DNA of 64,000 nucleotides from Pachypanchax playfairii. Lineage: Eukaryota > Chordata > Actinopteri > Cyprinodontiformes > Aplocheilidae. Where the stretch lies: assembly GCA_006937955.1 (NCBI GenBank), contig SSNP01000094.1:1547308-1611307 (forward strand). The letters are read 5' to 3'. The notes under the pieces are model-generated. The model ran no database searches, was not told the DNA's origin, and saw only the letters and a list, made by a program, of their open reading frames with translations. Positions within the stretch are counted from its first letter, which is position 1. Each line of letters begins with the position of its first letter. Below are positions 24,897 to 36,092 of this stretch, one piece after another. The position numbers were made by a program, and so were the translations under genes.

Positions 24897-25025
24897 CAAA
24901 GGTACAGTATGTAAGAATTAGACCTTGTTGTCAGAATTCAGCAGTTCATGTAAAATAATAAAAAAAAAAAAAAAACTGTTCTCAGCCACTCACTCTCTCT
25001 CAGCAATATATTTTTTGCCTCATAT
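24897..25025. repeat. TTAA/AGGTACAG family, truncated copy
   Basis: Begins 'aaggtacagtatgtaagaa' and shares 'ttagaccttgt-gtcaaattc' and 'ctcagccactcac' with the element starting at 60708. Only one end is present, and an A-run of about 15 interrupts it. Confidence 0.7.
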
Positions 25026-25049
25026 TTGAAGCTCCAGTGGCTCAAAATT

Positions 25050-25250
25050 CACTTTCCGTTTGCGCCTTTCTTGCGCCCGCAAGAGAATAGCGCCGTCAAA
25101 CTCCTCATTTGAATATGGCTTTTTTGCGCCTGTTAATTGTGCAGTCTTAGTAGATCACCCGCAAATTAGGAACACGCCCTTGGTGCAAAACTTTTGCGGC
25201 GCACGCAATTTTGCGCTCTTTACTTGGAATGTTGATAAATCAGGCCCTTT
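25050..25250. repeat. GC-rich MITE-like fragment ending 'gataaatcaggccc'
   Basis: Contains repeated 'ttgcgcc', 'gcgccgt' and 'gcggcgca' words and ends 'tgttgataaatcaggccc'. It is similar in ending and composition to 4770-4945 and 55370-55572. The left end is not defined. Confidence 0.45.
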
Positions 25251-26509
25251 GTGTTTTGTCTGTTGGCATTTGTATGAAAAACCCAAACAAGAAAAAAAAA
25301 AAGGAAACAAGAGAGCGCTAAAGAAAACATGTTTCTGCCTTTTTTTTTAAATACTCAGCTAAAGATCAAGCGATTCAATCTTTTAATTTTCATCATACTG
25401 GCAAGAGCAAGTGAGTGGGAGAGAGAAAAAGCCTGTTAAAGCAGCAATTTTCTGAAATTATGTACTTTGTTGTTTAGTGCTTGAAATTAATTCAAGTGGA
25501 AGACCCGATGTGGTGCGGAGCTTTGTTTTAAAAGACACTACAACACAAACAACCTTCACGCAGCACTAAAACAGATGTTTTTTTGTCAACATTTGTTGGA
25601 TTACCCTTCTGCCAACAATTTGTCCTATTAAACCTGCGATTTTAGCGTGTGTGTATTGTTTTTTTTTTTTTTACTTAATTTAACAGTTCCAGTTAGTATA
25701 TGAAAATTGCTGAGAGCTGGAATCAGTGTAATATAATTAACAATGTGTAGTGAATGTGGCTGTTAATTCATCTGCTACACTGGTTTTGATTAGAAATGAA
25801 TCTTTTACACAAATTACAAAAACATTAAAATAGAAACTCATTTTAACATTTTTAATCAAAACATAAAAACTTTAGTTGATCTGAATTTCAATTCTAAATG
25901 TAGTAAAGCACAGAAACTCCACTGAAATGCTTAATATTTTAAAACGACAGTTTATTAAGATTAGTGTATCTTAAAAAACATGTCATGTATAAACTTAAAA
26001 AAAAAAAAAAAATCCCATAAACTTAGGATTGAATAAAACTAGAACTTATCTTCATTTAAATTTTCAGTGATACTGCTGTAAAATGTCTGTATTTGGTTGT
26101 TATGTGCTAAAATCAAGTCAAGTTTGTTTATAGAGCATTCTAACATACAGCATGACAGCTGATCAGAGTCCTGTACAGCAAATCAAGAAATAAAGCAAAA
26201 TAGAAAATACAACAACAAATATTTAAACAAAGAATAGAACTAAGAGTGTGAGATCTGCATTAGATCTGTCATCATTACAACATCGATATATTTAACAAAA
26301 GAATGTGGCTAATTATTGCCAGACTACAGAGAGAAAAAACAAAACAAAAAAAAAAAAACTCAACTTACGGGATTTTTTTTACTACTAGAACCGGTTACGC
26401 TGACCAGAGAGGAAATAGATCAGAAAGTGCCTTGATATTTTTAAATAAAAGCCAGTGTCATGAAATACCAGGTTATTCGGATCTCAAAAGCAGATAGACA
26501 GAGAGACAG

Positions 26510-27260
26510 GCTCAAATAAAAATGAGTTTATTAATAACAAAACCAAGATGAGGGACACACAATGAAACACAAATACTGCTGTTCACTGTGTTAGAGCAAG
26601 GTCCAAACAAAGTAGCAAAACAAATCCAAAGTCCAAAAGGCAAAATACAAAGTAACAAACAAAAGCACTCAACTTACTTGGGATGGAGGAGGCAGGCGTA
26701 AAGTCCAAAACATAATCCAAGGGAGGTGGAAAAACTCAGCAGATCCAAGTCCAAAAAAGCAACAATAAATCTTGACTATGACTCTTAACACTAATCCTGG
26801 TTATGACTCCAAACTATGACAATAACCAAACGACATGACTAGAGACACGACAGAAGACAACAGTTCGGCACTAAACAGACAACAGAAGCAACCTTAAGTA
26901 GTGCCGGACCCAGACAAGACACAGGTGCAGATAATAAGCTAATTGATAAGCATGAGGAACAGGAAATGGGATGACCAAATAAGGAACACAGACTGTTAAA
27001 ACCAGAGCAGAGACAACACAGATCCTAACATAAAACTCAGACACCAGACTATGACAAAATACAAAACTCAACACAGAACGCAGAATGACTAAACATAAAG
27101 ACATGATACTAAACTAACCTAAATCTAAACTAAACTCAAAAGCCAGATAACACACAAATACAATGACAAAAACCCAGAATCAAACAAACTCAAAAACCCG
27201 CACCAAACATAAACAGGAGACCGCGGAAAAACCCACGGCTCCGGACAGCCAGTCTCTCTT
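26510..27260 (-). repeat. Unclassified A/C-rich interspersed repeat
   Basis: An unusually A/C-biased tract dominated by 'caaa', 'aaaac' and 'gacaca' words, the reverse complement of the T/G-rich tracts elsewhere in the window. Read on the minus strand it resembles fish repeat text with 'cctgttcctcatgcttatca', 'ttatctgcacctgtgtcttg' and 'acttaagg'. It may be a decayed LTR region. No protein motif was found. Confidence 0.4.
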
Positions 27261-27793
27261 TTGTGTTTTTTATGTTGGCTAAACCTCATTTAGAAGAACA
27301 TTTCAGACTCTCTTCTGTTGCTTGCTGTAAACTGACGAAATAAATTGTTCAGTAAATTCTCCCCTTTTGATATTTGTAATTCAGAGATGCAGTGATATAA
27401 GGCAACATGGTCTCTCAGCTGATCCACAGGGCCAGAAATGTAACTGGCAGTGTGGTGTAGCATACAACTCACAAAGTCAGCATATAGACATTTTACATGA
27501 ATCAGAGCATAACTAATATTGTATGTAATGATGACTATCAGGAGAGAACGGTTGAAGTCAAAAGGAGACAGTGACCTGTAGGCAAGCAGATTTAAAGGAG
27601 CAATAAGCGAAAATTCATCATTTCCAGTTTGAAAGAATTCAAAATATGCAATGTGAAGCTCTAGATGTGTAATTCCATCTGGAAGATAGCATGAGGTCAC
27701 ACACCATCTCTCTGTGTTGATATCGAGCCTCTTGTTTACAAAGGTGGTCTCCTTCCGCGTGCATGTTTGTGCATGTGAAACTCCGCCTCCTTC

Positions 27794-27830
27794 ATGTACT
27801 GAGCGAAGGCCCTCCCTTCGCTCAGTACAT
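27794..27830. repeat. Perfect 16-bp inverted repeat, 5-base loop
   Basis: Arms atgtactgagcgaagg and ccttcgctcagtacat around ccctc, 13 bases before the putative ATG. Weaker outer arms (ctccgcct at 27781 and aggcggag at 27851) extend the fold around the start codon. Confidence 0.9.
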
Positions 27831-27842
27831 TGTTGAAGCGAA

Positions 27843-28051
27843 ATGGCGGAAGGCGGAGCAAAGCGTTCACCTGAAGATGACCGGGAACACATTTCATCAC
27901 CCAAGAAGCCACGGCCAATAACAAACAAACCGGGTAAAGCAAGGGACAAAACCAGGATAAACATTGGTCTTGCTTTTCCAAGATGGAGAGCACTCAGAGA
28001 ACGAGAGAATTTACGATTTGACTCGGAGCTGGCTTTTCTTCTCCTGGACAG
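27843..28051 (+). CDS. Putative first exon of a transposon-derived protein
   Basis: ATG in a good context (gcgaaatggcgg) opens a 209-nt exon that ends at a clean donor, AG|GTAAGG. The product is basic: MAEGGAKRSPEDD, SSPKKPRP (a nuclear-localisation-like cluster), then INIGLAFPRWRALRE and ELAFLLLDR. I recall similar 'NIG-AF-RWR ... LLDR' openings in multi-copy fish proteins of transposon origin. No downstream exon was found, so this is most likely a remnant. Whether it is transcribed is unknown. A longer minus-strand open frame overlaps it (27290-28066) but has no recognisable domain. Confidence 0.45.
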
Positions 28052-28173
28052 GTAAGGAACAATCATTATTTTAATCTAGTGTTACTGTAATGACTCGCTC
28101 TGGAAAGCCATAAAGTTGTCGACTTTGTCCTTTATACTGCTTGTATTCAGTTCTGCTCTTTTACCTTGTAGCT

Positions 28174-28260
28174 GTAGTGGCTAAATGTCCGTAGTGGCTA
28201 AATGTCCGTAGTGGCTAAATGTCCGTAGCGGACATTTAGCCGCTACGGACATTTAGCCGC
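28174..28260. repeat. 17-bp tandem repeat folded back on itself (3 + 2 units)
   Basis: Three exact head-to-tail copies of gtagtggctaaatgtcc (28174-28224) are followed by two inverted copies of the same unit with one base changed (ggacatttagccgctac type, to 28260). It would form a long stem. It lies just downstream of the donor at 28052. Confidence 0.92.
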
Positions 28261-28452
28261 CGTGTCATGAGAGAGGAAAAGTGGCGGCACGTCGTTGTGG
28301 CTTTCAGCCAAGCTGAATGACTGTGGTTGTGTTGACTTATCCGAAACATTTTTTCACATCTGAACGTCAATCATGACAGACTTTGTTTTGGTCTCAATCC
28401 TGTACTCAACAGCACACCTAGTGGTGAAAAATCACCTGTTGCTCCTTTAAAG

Positions 28453-29925
28453 AAAAAATAATCAAATAATCTCAGACCCACTTAAGACTTATATGTTGCT
28501 GATAACACGTTAGGGCCAAATTACCAAGATTCTGAGATCAGTTATGCTAAAAAAAAATCAAATGGTTTCAGAAAGAAAAGAAATTAACATTGCGGCGCTA
28601 TTAAGTGTATTGCTGCATTCACAAAGTACTGCTGTCTAAATACAAACAGAAAAATTAGTTCTTCCTATGTTTTACATTAAAATAATTCTTCCATCCATTG
28701 AACAAGAGAACATATTTAAATGATTCCTAAAAAAAACTGAGGAGAGGAACTTTACATAGAACGTCATTGCCTGTTAAGGTCCAATCACAGATCAGAACTG
28801 ATGGACCCAAGGAGCAGAGACAGAGAGGGGTATGGAGATTTTACTAACTTAACACATGGTAGAAAAATCAGGATTTGTATATATTTTTACTATCATTTAA
28901 GAGGAAATTAGCCTTAGAGATAATTGATTGTTAAAGGGTTAATCATAGAAAATAAGGTAAAACAGGGAATCCAAAAAGAAAGCATCATAAGAAAACAGTA
29001 TGTACAAAGAGTAGAAACTGTACTGGGAAAAAAGACTGAACACAACGACCCATCAGCTATAGAAACATAATAATAACCTACAGAAATGAACATTATGGAA
29101 GACTGGAATGAACAATTAGGAAGCTAACCTGTCACAGGAAGTAAAAGCAAATACAAAATAAAAGCTTTTACACTAACACCATTATAATACAACGAAGATA
29201 GATGGAAATAAAGTAAAAGATACCATCAAAACTGAATTTAACATCAATAGATCCTGAGCAGAAACACCCAGGAGGCCATAAAGTGTAAACATATTACTGT
29301 TACATATTAGTTTATCACAGCTGCTGTTTTTAAACGGTTCCAAATCATCTGATTACACTGAAAAGCACGAGACCACAAAGTGACACCATCCAATAGTTCT
29401 CATAAATCACACACACTAATACACTGTATTTTTCATCATGCAGCTTCATATCTTCCTCGCAGTACTGGTGTGCTTGTGTGCATGTGCTTGTGTATGAGTG
29501 TCAAAAGAAAACTGGATAACTTTTCAGATGATAAATGTTTCCCATGTAATTCACATTTCCTGTTGTAAATAATGCTACTGCAACATTTGAGCCACAAGCA
29601 ATCTATGAGATGGAACACTACGTTTTGTAAACCAGTGTGTCTGGTGGATGACAAAAAATGCAGCTGCTAAAACCAAAAACAGTCGTTAAATGAACGGGTT
29701 ATGTAACTAATTATGTTTAATAAGCAGAATCATGTGACTATGTAGTGCAGTTGTAATACAAGTTATTGCACCTATCATCTTTAAATATTACTATGGCTCA
29801 GTAGGAGTATTGTCAGTAATAATAATTGTGCCTCTCTATACATGTCTAGTAAGAATAAATGTGTATCACTTTGGACATCATCTAAAATTGTTTTAGACTT
29901 TTTTTTAACTTAACATTTTCTGATT
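28453..29925. other. No gene seen
   Basis: AT-rich sequence with no recognisable coding or repeat unit. Short open frames near 29380-29650 lack any known motif. Confidence 0.5.
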
Positions 29926-30364
29926 TTACAGTAGCATATCTGGCTTTAACACTACTGTTAACATGTTGGCTTTGTTATGGTCAGGCAGGTTGTCCAGAGG
30001 CAGTCCATGCAGGATGGGCTGGTCAGACGGGAGGTTCGGAGATGGACTCTCGTCTGCACCCTTGAGGACAGCAACAGTCTCTGAAGGAGGGGTGTCACAG
30101 AGAGGAAAGATAGGGCAGGTGTTGTCCTGGACCACTCTGGAACAGACAGACATGGGAAAGGGCTGTCCCCTGGAACCCTCTGAAACCCATGGAGAGTCTA
30201 GGGCAGTAGCTACCAAGACTGGGGCATGGAAAAGCTGTGGTGCTAGAATGCTGGCAAGAGCTATGGCGGAACAGGATTGGACAACAGACAACGGTTTAAA
30301 GGCCAGTTTTGTCCCCCAGAGAGGTGACCATTGCTACTCTTCCATAAGCCATGTCCCAATGTGA
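29926..30364. other. GC-richer block with long open frames on both strands
   Basis: A 133-codon plus-strand frame (29963-30364) and a 121-codon minus-strand frame (29926-30291) overlap in a block clearly richer in G+C than its surroundings. Neither translation shows a domain I recognise. It could be a decayed coding piece of a retroelement, or a non-coding GC-rich segment. No splice sites were convincing. Confidence 0.35.
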
Positions 30365-30524
30365 ATTAATTTACCTAAATCTTTGAATAAGTCCTGCTGA
30401 AGGTTTTTAGAATGTTTTGTAACTTGACAAGGCCTATTACCTTTGCAGTTATCACGATTAACAGCAGCAGTTTCTGTGTTGTAGAAAAGGCCATTATATA
30501 GGTGGAATAATGTAACCTGGCTAT

Positions 30525-30990
30525 GCCAGATCTATGTGTAGCCCCACGTGTCCACTCGGTGCGTCTGGGGTTGCTCTGTCCGAAAGCATCTGAAAAAGGG
30601 AGGGACATCTGGTATAATATTTAAGCTGATTGGGGGACGTGCCAGCAAAAGTCTGCCTATCATGATTTGTCTTTAGCCAATCACAGTAAATCAAGCTCTC
30701 GGAAGAAATGCACCACGCATCTTTACCATCAAGAAATGCACAGTTCTTATCAACCAAGAAATCATCTCTAGTTCTCCTAAAACAGATTCAATAGCCGCTT
30801 TTATGTGTACACCCACCAGCAAAGCCATGTTTGTTTTACTTTGCCTGCCTCGGAACTTGCTGCCAGTCATACCTGAACACCCGTCCCAAAGCACAATGCT
30901 AGCACATGACTGGTACAAACATTTTGGACTGAGTTATAAGGTTTAGTTGGAGCAGTACAAGATGGATTTTCCTGGGTTTGGAAAACTTCA
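30525..30990 (-). repeat. Interspersed repeat copy, paired with 52356-52877
   Basis: Its reverse complement aligns over most of its length with 52356-52877. Shared blocks include 'aaaatccatcttg', 'gctccaactaaacc', 'gcattgtgctttggg', 'gggtgttcaggta', 'gaatctgttttaggagaa', 'agagatgatttcttggttga', 'gagcttgatttactgtgatt', 'aatcatgataggca' and 'ggggctacacatagatct'. The type is unknown and there is no coding motif. Confidence 0.85.
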
Positions 30991-31535
30991 AATCTTGCGA
31001 GAATCCATCGTGCAGCACAAAGTTAGAAATAATGAAAGAGGAAGACTAATTCAAAGTTCTTAAAATGTACCTGAACATAATCAGCTACATGGTTGAAAAC
31101 TGGAAGCAGTAAAGGTGTAACAATGCCAGATACAAAATTGCTTTCTGAATAGATAAAAATAGTTAACATTAGGCTTTCCAAGGCCCTTACCTAAACCCTA
31201 TTAAAGAATTAAAAGTTGGGTCTGTCCTAAGATACTAAATACATGTAACATTCGGAGCGCTACCAATTCTGATTTAATAAATGGCAAAATATTAAACCAT
31301 GGTTATGTCAGAAGGTAGTTGATGGCTACATAATGCATTCAGCTGATATGCATATCTTCCTTTTAACTTGCATGTATAATTGTCATCATGTGTGGAAGAC
31401 AGTAAATAGCTGCTTCAAAACTTGTTCATGAAATTAATTATAAAAGTATGTTTTACATCTTATAGTTCAAATAAATCAGAAAAAGGCCCAAACTGATGAC
31501 ATGCTCATGGCAAGCATGAACTTTTAATCATGGCT

Positions 31536-31582
<47 letters not shown>

Positions 31583-32038
31583 CATGAAGTCACAGGCTGC
31601 TGAAACTGTATCAGTTGAAGAAGATGAATCATTTGCATCCACATCAAATGCTGATGAGAGGAGTGGTACAGGCAATTTGCTGGAGAATGAGCTGGGTTAA
31701 GGTCAAGTTGTACTTTACAGAGTATATTCGCTAATCTTCTGCAAATGGTAAAAAGGCGCCACTCTGTAAAGAAGAGGTCTGGGGGGGAAGGAAGATGAAA
31801 GAGTTTAAATCACGTCTCACTGCTGAAGTACAGCACTTGAACTGACACGAGGAATGAATACTTCATAAGCTTTAAGTCTTTCTTTTGTTTGATACTTGGA
31901 TGATTTGTGGAAGAGATATGCAGAGACAACACAGTGTACAGGGTGACAATAATCCACAAACAAATTAGCATTTAGGGGACAAATGAGTCATGAGGGGTTA
32001 GAGGAAAAAATCAGTTTAGGCAAATTTGAGGATTACAT
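30991..32038. other. No gene seen; contains a CA microsatellite
   Basis: Holds a (CA)n run at 31538-31579. A repeat-poor stretch at about 31585-31740 includes 'gaatcatttgcat' (an octamer-like ATTTGCAT) and could be regulatory. No coding evidence. Confidence 0.4.
31538..31579. repeat. (CA)21 microsatellite
   Basis: Uninterrupted CA dinucleotide run of about 21 units. Confidence 0.97.
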
Positions 32039-33240
32039 TTTAAAGATACAATATGGAATATTTTCTAAAACTCATATCTAACAAAATCTGTGTGACTTCT
32101 GGTTGAAATCTGAGCCGCTGGTTGAAAAATGCCACAAAACCTCAGAAGAAGACCTCACGTTCTGATTGGTGCTACGCTGCACTGAGCTGGCAGGGATCAC
32201 GAACAGGCCAAGACAATCCAACATATTACATATTCCTGATTTGCGATCTGAGCGGTCCCGATGTCCGTCCGAGCAGACCCGATCGTTCTTAACACACCAC
32301 ACACGGCAGGAATATCGGTTAGGATTATCGGAAAACCTGTCCTGATAATCAGGGCTTGTCGGAGGGTAAATCGGGGCAAATTCAGCATGAAAATCCTACT
32401 GTGGGAACCCGGCATTAAGGGTTTTGCCATGCAGGTTCTCCTTTGATTTTATTTTGGAAGACTGGTTACTCCCGTAGTGAGTGTGAAGATTTGTTTTGGA
32501 AGAATTTTGGTTTCCTGTTTAATTTTGTTGGTTCTTTTCATCTGTTGTGTCCTTGTCTTCCTCTTGTGGTTGTATTGATATCGTTAGTTTTCCCCAGAGA
32601 GTGTTTTTTCTCCCCTCTGTGCTTCATTTTGGTAAACTTGTCTCCTCGTCAGTCTCCCTCTGTATTTATTCTACCCTCTGTGTCTGAACCTTGTCGGATC
32701 CTCCTGTGTCTCGCCTGTGTTACGCTGTCCCAAGTCTCTGTGCAGCGTGCACCGTGACCTGAGTTTCTCAAGTCCCTTGAGTTTTACCAGTTTGTTGTTG
32801 TTGTTGATCATTTTGCTGCCACGTCAGCCTTTGTTTTATTTGTATTTCTGAAAGTATTTTGTTCCTGAATCTCTGCTTCCCGCCTGATTTTGGGTTGTTC
32901 AAAAACACCTCACGACATCCTCCCTGTTGCATCCGGTTTCAGGGCAGACATTATCTCACGTCTATATCAGTGGTGAAGTTTTGTCATTGCTTTTTGTGAT
33001 TGTTGTTTATTTATTTTTAGCTCAGTGTTCTGTTAGTTTTTAGAGTTTGTGTTTCCTTTTGTGTCTGATGCCTGTTGCCTTATTCAGATTTCCTTACTTT
33101 TCATTCACCGTTCACGTCTATGTTTCTTCCACCCAGCTGACTGCTCACTTCCTCTGCACAAATATTCTACATTTTCTTCAACTCATTGTCTGATCCTCCA
33201 GTTCTGATACATTTCTACCTCTGTACTGGGTGAGCAGCAG
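32039..33240. repeat. Composite of repeat-like tracts
   Basis: Begins TTAAAGATACAATATGGAAT, which resembles the left end of the TTAA element at 45010, but no matching right end was found. A GC-richer piece follows at 32220-32420 with 'ccgatgtccgtccgag', then a long T/G-rich tract to 33240. No protein motif. Probably layered old insertions. Confidence 0.4.
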
Positions 33241-33437
33241 AGTTGAGTATGTGGGTTATGCCCATGAAAAACTTGCCAAATCTTGCCAATGCCAAACAGC
33301 TTGACTCTTGTTTAGTGTCTTGTTTGAAGTCTGAAGAATTAAGACGTATTAGTCACAGCTTTTTGTCATAAGCCAGCTAATGTTATTGAGTTGGTCACTA
33401 TGGAACAAACAGCACACCCAGGTCAATCCCACAAAAT

Positions 33438-33482
33438 CCTCCTCTCCTCTCCTCTCCTCTCCTCTCCTCTCCTCTCCTCTCC
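33438..33482. repeat. (CTCCT)n microsatellite
   Basis: About nine tandem five-base units (cctct). Confidence 0.97.
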
Positions 33483-33484
33483 AA

Positions 33485-35820
33485 TATGATGCCATTTAGG
33501 GGGAAATGATTTGACTTTCCAACTGTATAAGCTTTAATGTTAAGAAGTATTGCTACAACAATGAAATAATCAACTAAACACAAGTTCCCTTAGTTATTGT
33601 GCCAAATTTAGTTTATGTACTACAAACAGTGTTGAGTTGTGTACTTGTGTTTTCCATTAAAATAAGGTACAATTCAATGCTTTTAGTGGCAAATAAGTGG
33701 TCTTAGTGGTATTTTTATTGTTTCTCAATGAACCAGTATACTGCTCTGTACTGATTCGGACAATTAATATAATTACAGACTTATTTAAACACAGAGCAAG
33801 AACAAGAACAAAAATATTACACACAACATGCAGCCTTCATTTTCTTCTTTTGGTACCTCAATCACAGAAGCCCATAGTGATTTCAATAAATACTATTTGA
33901 TTGTGGATGTAATCAAGCTAAAACATGGTGATTGGGCTTATTCTCTGAATGGCACCATTGCCAACACAAGCAAAGTCATTAGGAATTGAGACCATAATGA
34001 AGAAAGGGTGTCTTGAAGAACTGAAAGTATTGTAGTTAGCATCTGTTTAGACAAGCTCTTTATTACAAACATCCAACAGTGCTGTTTGTCTTAATCTGAG
34101 TCAAATATAACATGCATATCTTTATAATGTTTGTGTAAATGCCTCTGCATGACAGATGATTAGAATGTGATCATTGATTAAGCCGTGTACAGGACTGTAA
34201 ATGTTAAACACAGTTAAGGAGAGAGCCATTCTCCTGATTGATTTCAGCTTTCTTTCCATTTTTCTGGGTCACAGTTCAAGAAAAGCTGTTTTACACATTT
34301 CACTGACAAATAAATCAACACAGAGAGCTAAAAATCTACAATTCAGTATGTGTGCTTTGACACCAACCTGTGAATTTGTGTTCGCCAAACTGTGTGTATG
34401 TCAACACTTCTGATGCTGCGTTATAACTCAGTAACCATACTATGCACAAATGAAATATTGAAATTGTAAACAAAATTATATTAGAAACCACAGGAGGCAG
34501 AGATGAGATGCCACAGGTGGAGAAATGAAGAAAATTATCTTACTTTGGCATTTCTTGTTCAAATCTCATATTTTTCCTTCTCAAGGAAAAAATGGCCCAA
34601 AGTAAAAAAAATAACAAAGCAGCTTATTGCTTTTGCTACATTTATTGCTTCTTTGCTAAGAAATTATTTGAATATCTGTTGCATGGACAAGTAATAGTGT
34701 TTACTATATGTCCTCATTTAGAGGTCCGTGTGAAAATTGGATGATGAATAAGCTGCTTAGATTCATAAATGAGTGGGATGTGTGTATCTGTTAATTAGTT
34801 ATTATGTAGTTATTTATCTTGTTAATTTATTATTATTAAGTTCTTATGGATCTAAACTCTTTCAATTGTTTTTAAATTTAATGTCCCTTGCCATAATAAA
34901 TTAAATCATGCTGTGTGTTATTGTGCTGTTGTTGCTTCTGAGTTGTTGCCCAAACTCTGCCGAAAGTGTTATTTTATTGTGTAGTACTTGTCATGTCTCA
35001 TGTTTTGGATCTTTCTCAGCTATCAGAGACCCTGTAAAGCATAAAGAGGGATTACAGGATAATTTGGATGAAACTGTGAAGCTGCTTGGTCCTTTGATCT
35101 TTCATCCCTCTGTCCTTAGCCAGTCTTGTGGTTTATCCCTCTTAAATCTCTCTCTGCTCTCTTTCCAATTGGCTTCTTGCAGTGGGCGCACAGCTGAGAG
35201 AAAATCTGGTCAGTCTCCAAGACTCCAGATCTTGTTTGGTATAATCACTTTGCATTTGACTCTTTCAACCTCAGGCAATATGACTTAATCCATTCCACTC
35301 TCACTCTAATAATCGGTTTTTTGTTTCTATGCCAGCATTTGTCTCTGTCTTTCAGCTGCGCTCTCTTTTCTCCACCTGTTTTGTTTTGAGTTTGCCAATT
35401 CTGTGCAAATTATTTTGTTTGAATTCACCTCTTTCTCCTCCCTGCGTTTTCTTTTAGTATAATTTTCTATATTTTTCTATGATAGAAACAGACAAAAGAT
35501 TCAGATAAACAACAAAACCTCACCAAACTTCACCTCTTACCCAGCGTTCATGTAACCTCTGATGTCTGATGTGGAATTTTCTTTTGGTCATCACTCCTGC
35601 TCTTCCTCCATTCTGACAGTCTATAAATCCTCGTCACACTGTAGATCCATGAATCAGCTTCAGTTATTTACACATATGAACAATTAAGGCAGCCAGACCT
35701 TGCAAAAATGTGAGTTTTAAATTGCATCATGACATTGCAGGATGAAAGGTAATGTGACATATGTGGGAAAACGTGTTTGCAACTTAACAGATTATTCTGT
35801 TTTTTGTCAAAGTTACATAT
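33485..35820. other. No gene seen
   Basis: AT-rich non-coding sequence. A 126-codon plus-strand frame at 34908-35288 starts with a hydrophobic run (MLCVIVLLLLLSCC) that mimics a signal peptide. It has no domain, no splice context and no matching calsyntenin phase, so it is not called as a gene. Confidence 0.5.
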
Positions 35821-35821
35821 A

Positions 35822-36040
35822 GACAAACACAGACTCACTCACTCTACAGGGACAATTTAAAGTCATGCACCAATTAACTTCGTGCATGTTTTTGGAAGAA
35901 GTTGTAGTCCCTGGAAAAAACTCACACATACACAAGAACAACATGCTAACTCCATGCTAAAAGGTCCCAGCCTGGTTTTTAACCTGGGATCTTTTCACTG
36001 CAAGACAAGCGTGCAACCCACTGCACCACTGCGCAGCCCT
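35822..36040 (-). repeat. tRNA-derived SINE, degraded
   Basis: Minus-strand copy with 'caccaattaacttcg', 'aacatgctaactccatgc', 'aaaggtcccagcctgg', a B-box-like 'ttttaacctggga' and 'cactgcaccactgcgcagcc' at its head. It ends about 50 bp before the TTAA element that starts at 36093. Confidence 0.7.
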
Positions 36041-36092
36041 TCTGATAGGACAACAAGTTGAGAATAGCCATTTTACTCTATTTCGCCATAAT

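Larger units (their letters stand above)
27592..28450 (+). mobile_element. TTAA-flanked Kolobok-like element with one coding exon
   Basis: The left end TTAAAGGAGCAA (27592) and right end TTGCTCCTTTAA (28450) are inverted and each lies at a TTAA. Beyond the first 12 bases the arms are only loosely similar. The element (859 bp) contains the putative exon at 27843-28051, a strong hairpin before the ATG (27794-27830) and an inverted 17-mer array (28174-28260). The Kolobok assignment is inference from the TTAA target and the exon type. A catalytic domain is absent, so it would be non-autonomous. Confidence 0.55.

Noticed and set aside
27290..28066. 258-codon minus-strand frame
   Set aside because: Crosses the TTAA boundary of the element at 27592 and overlaps a better exon on the other strand. 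No recognisable domain, so chance is more likely.
31538..31579. CA run considered as part of a regulatory Z-DNA element
   Set aside because: A plain microsatellite with no supporting context.
34908..35288. Plus-strand frame with a signal-peptide-like start (MLCVIVLLLLLSCC), considered as clstn2 exon 1
   Set aside because: Wrong strand for clstn2, and no donor or family similarity.
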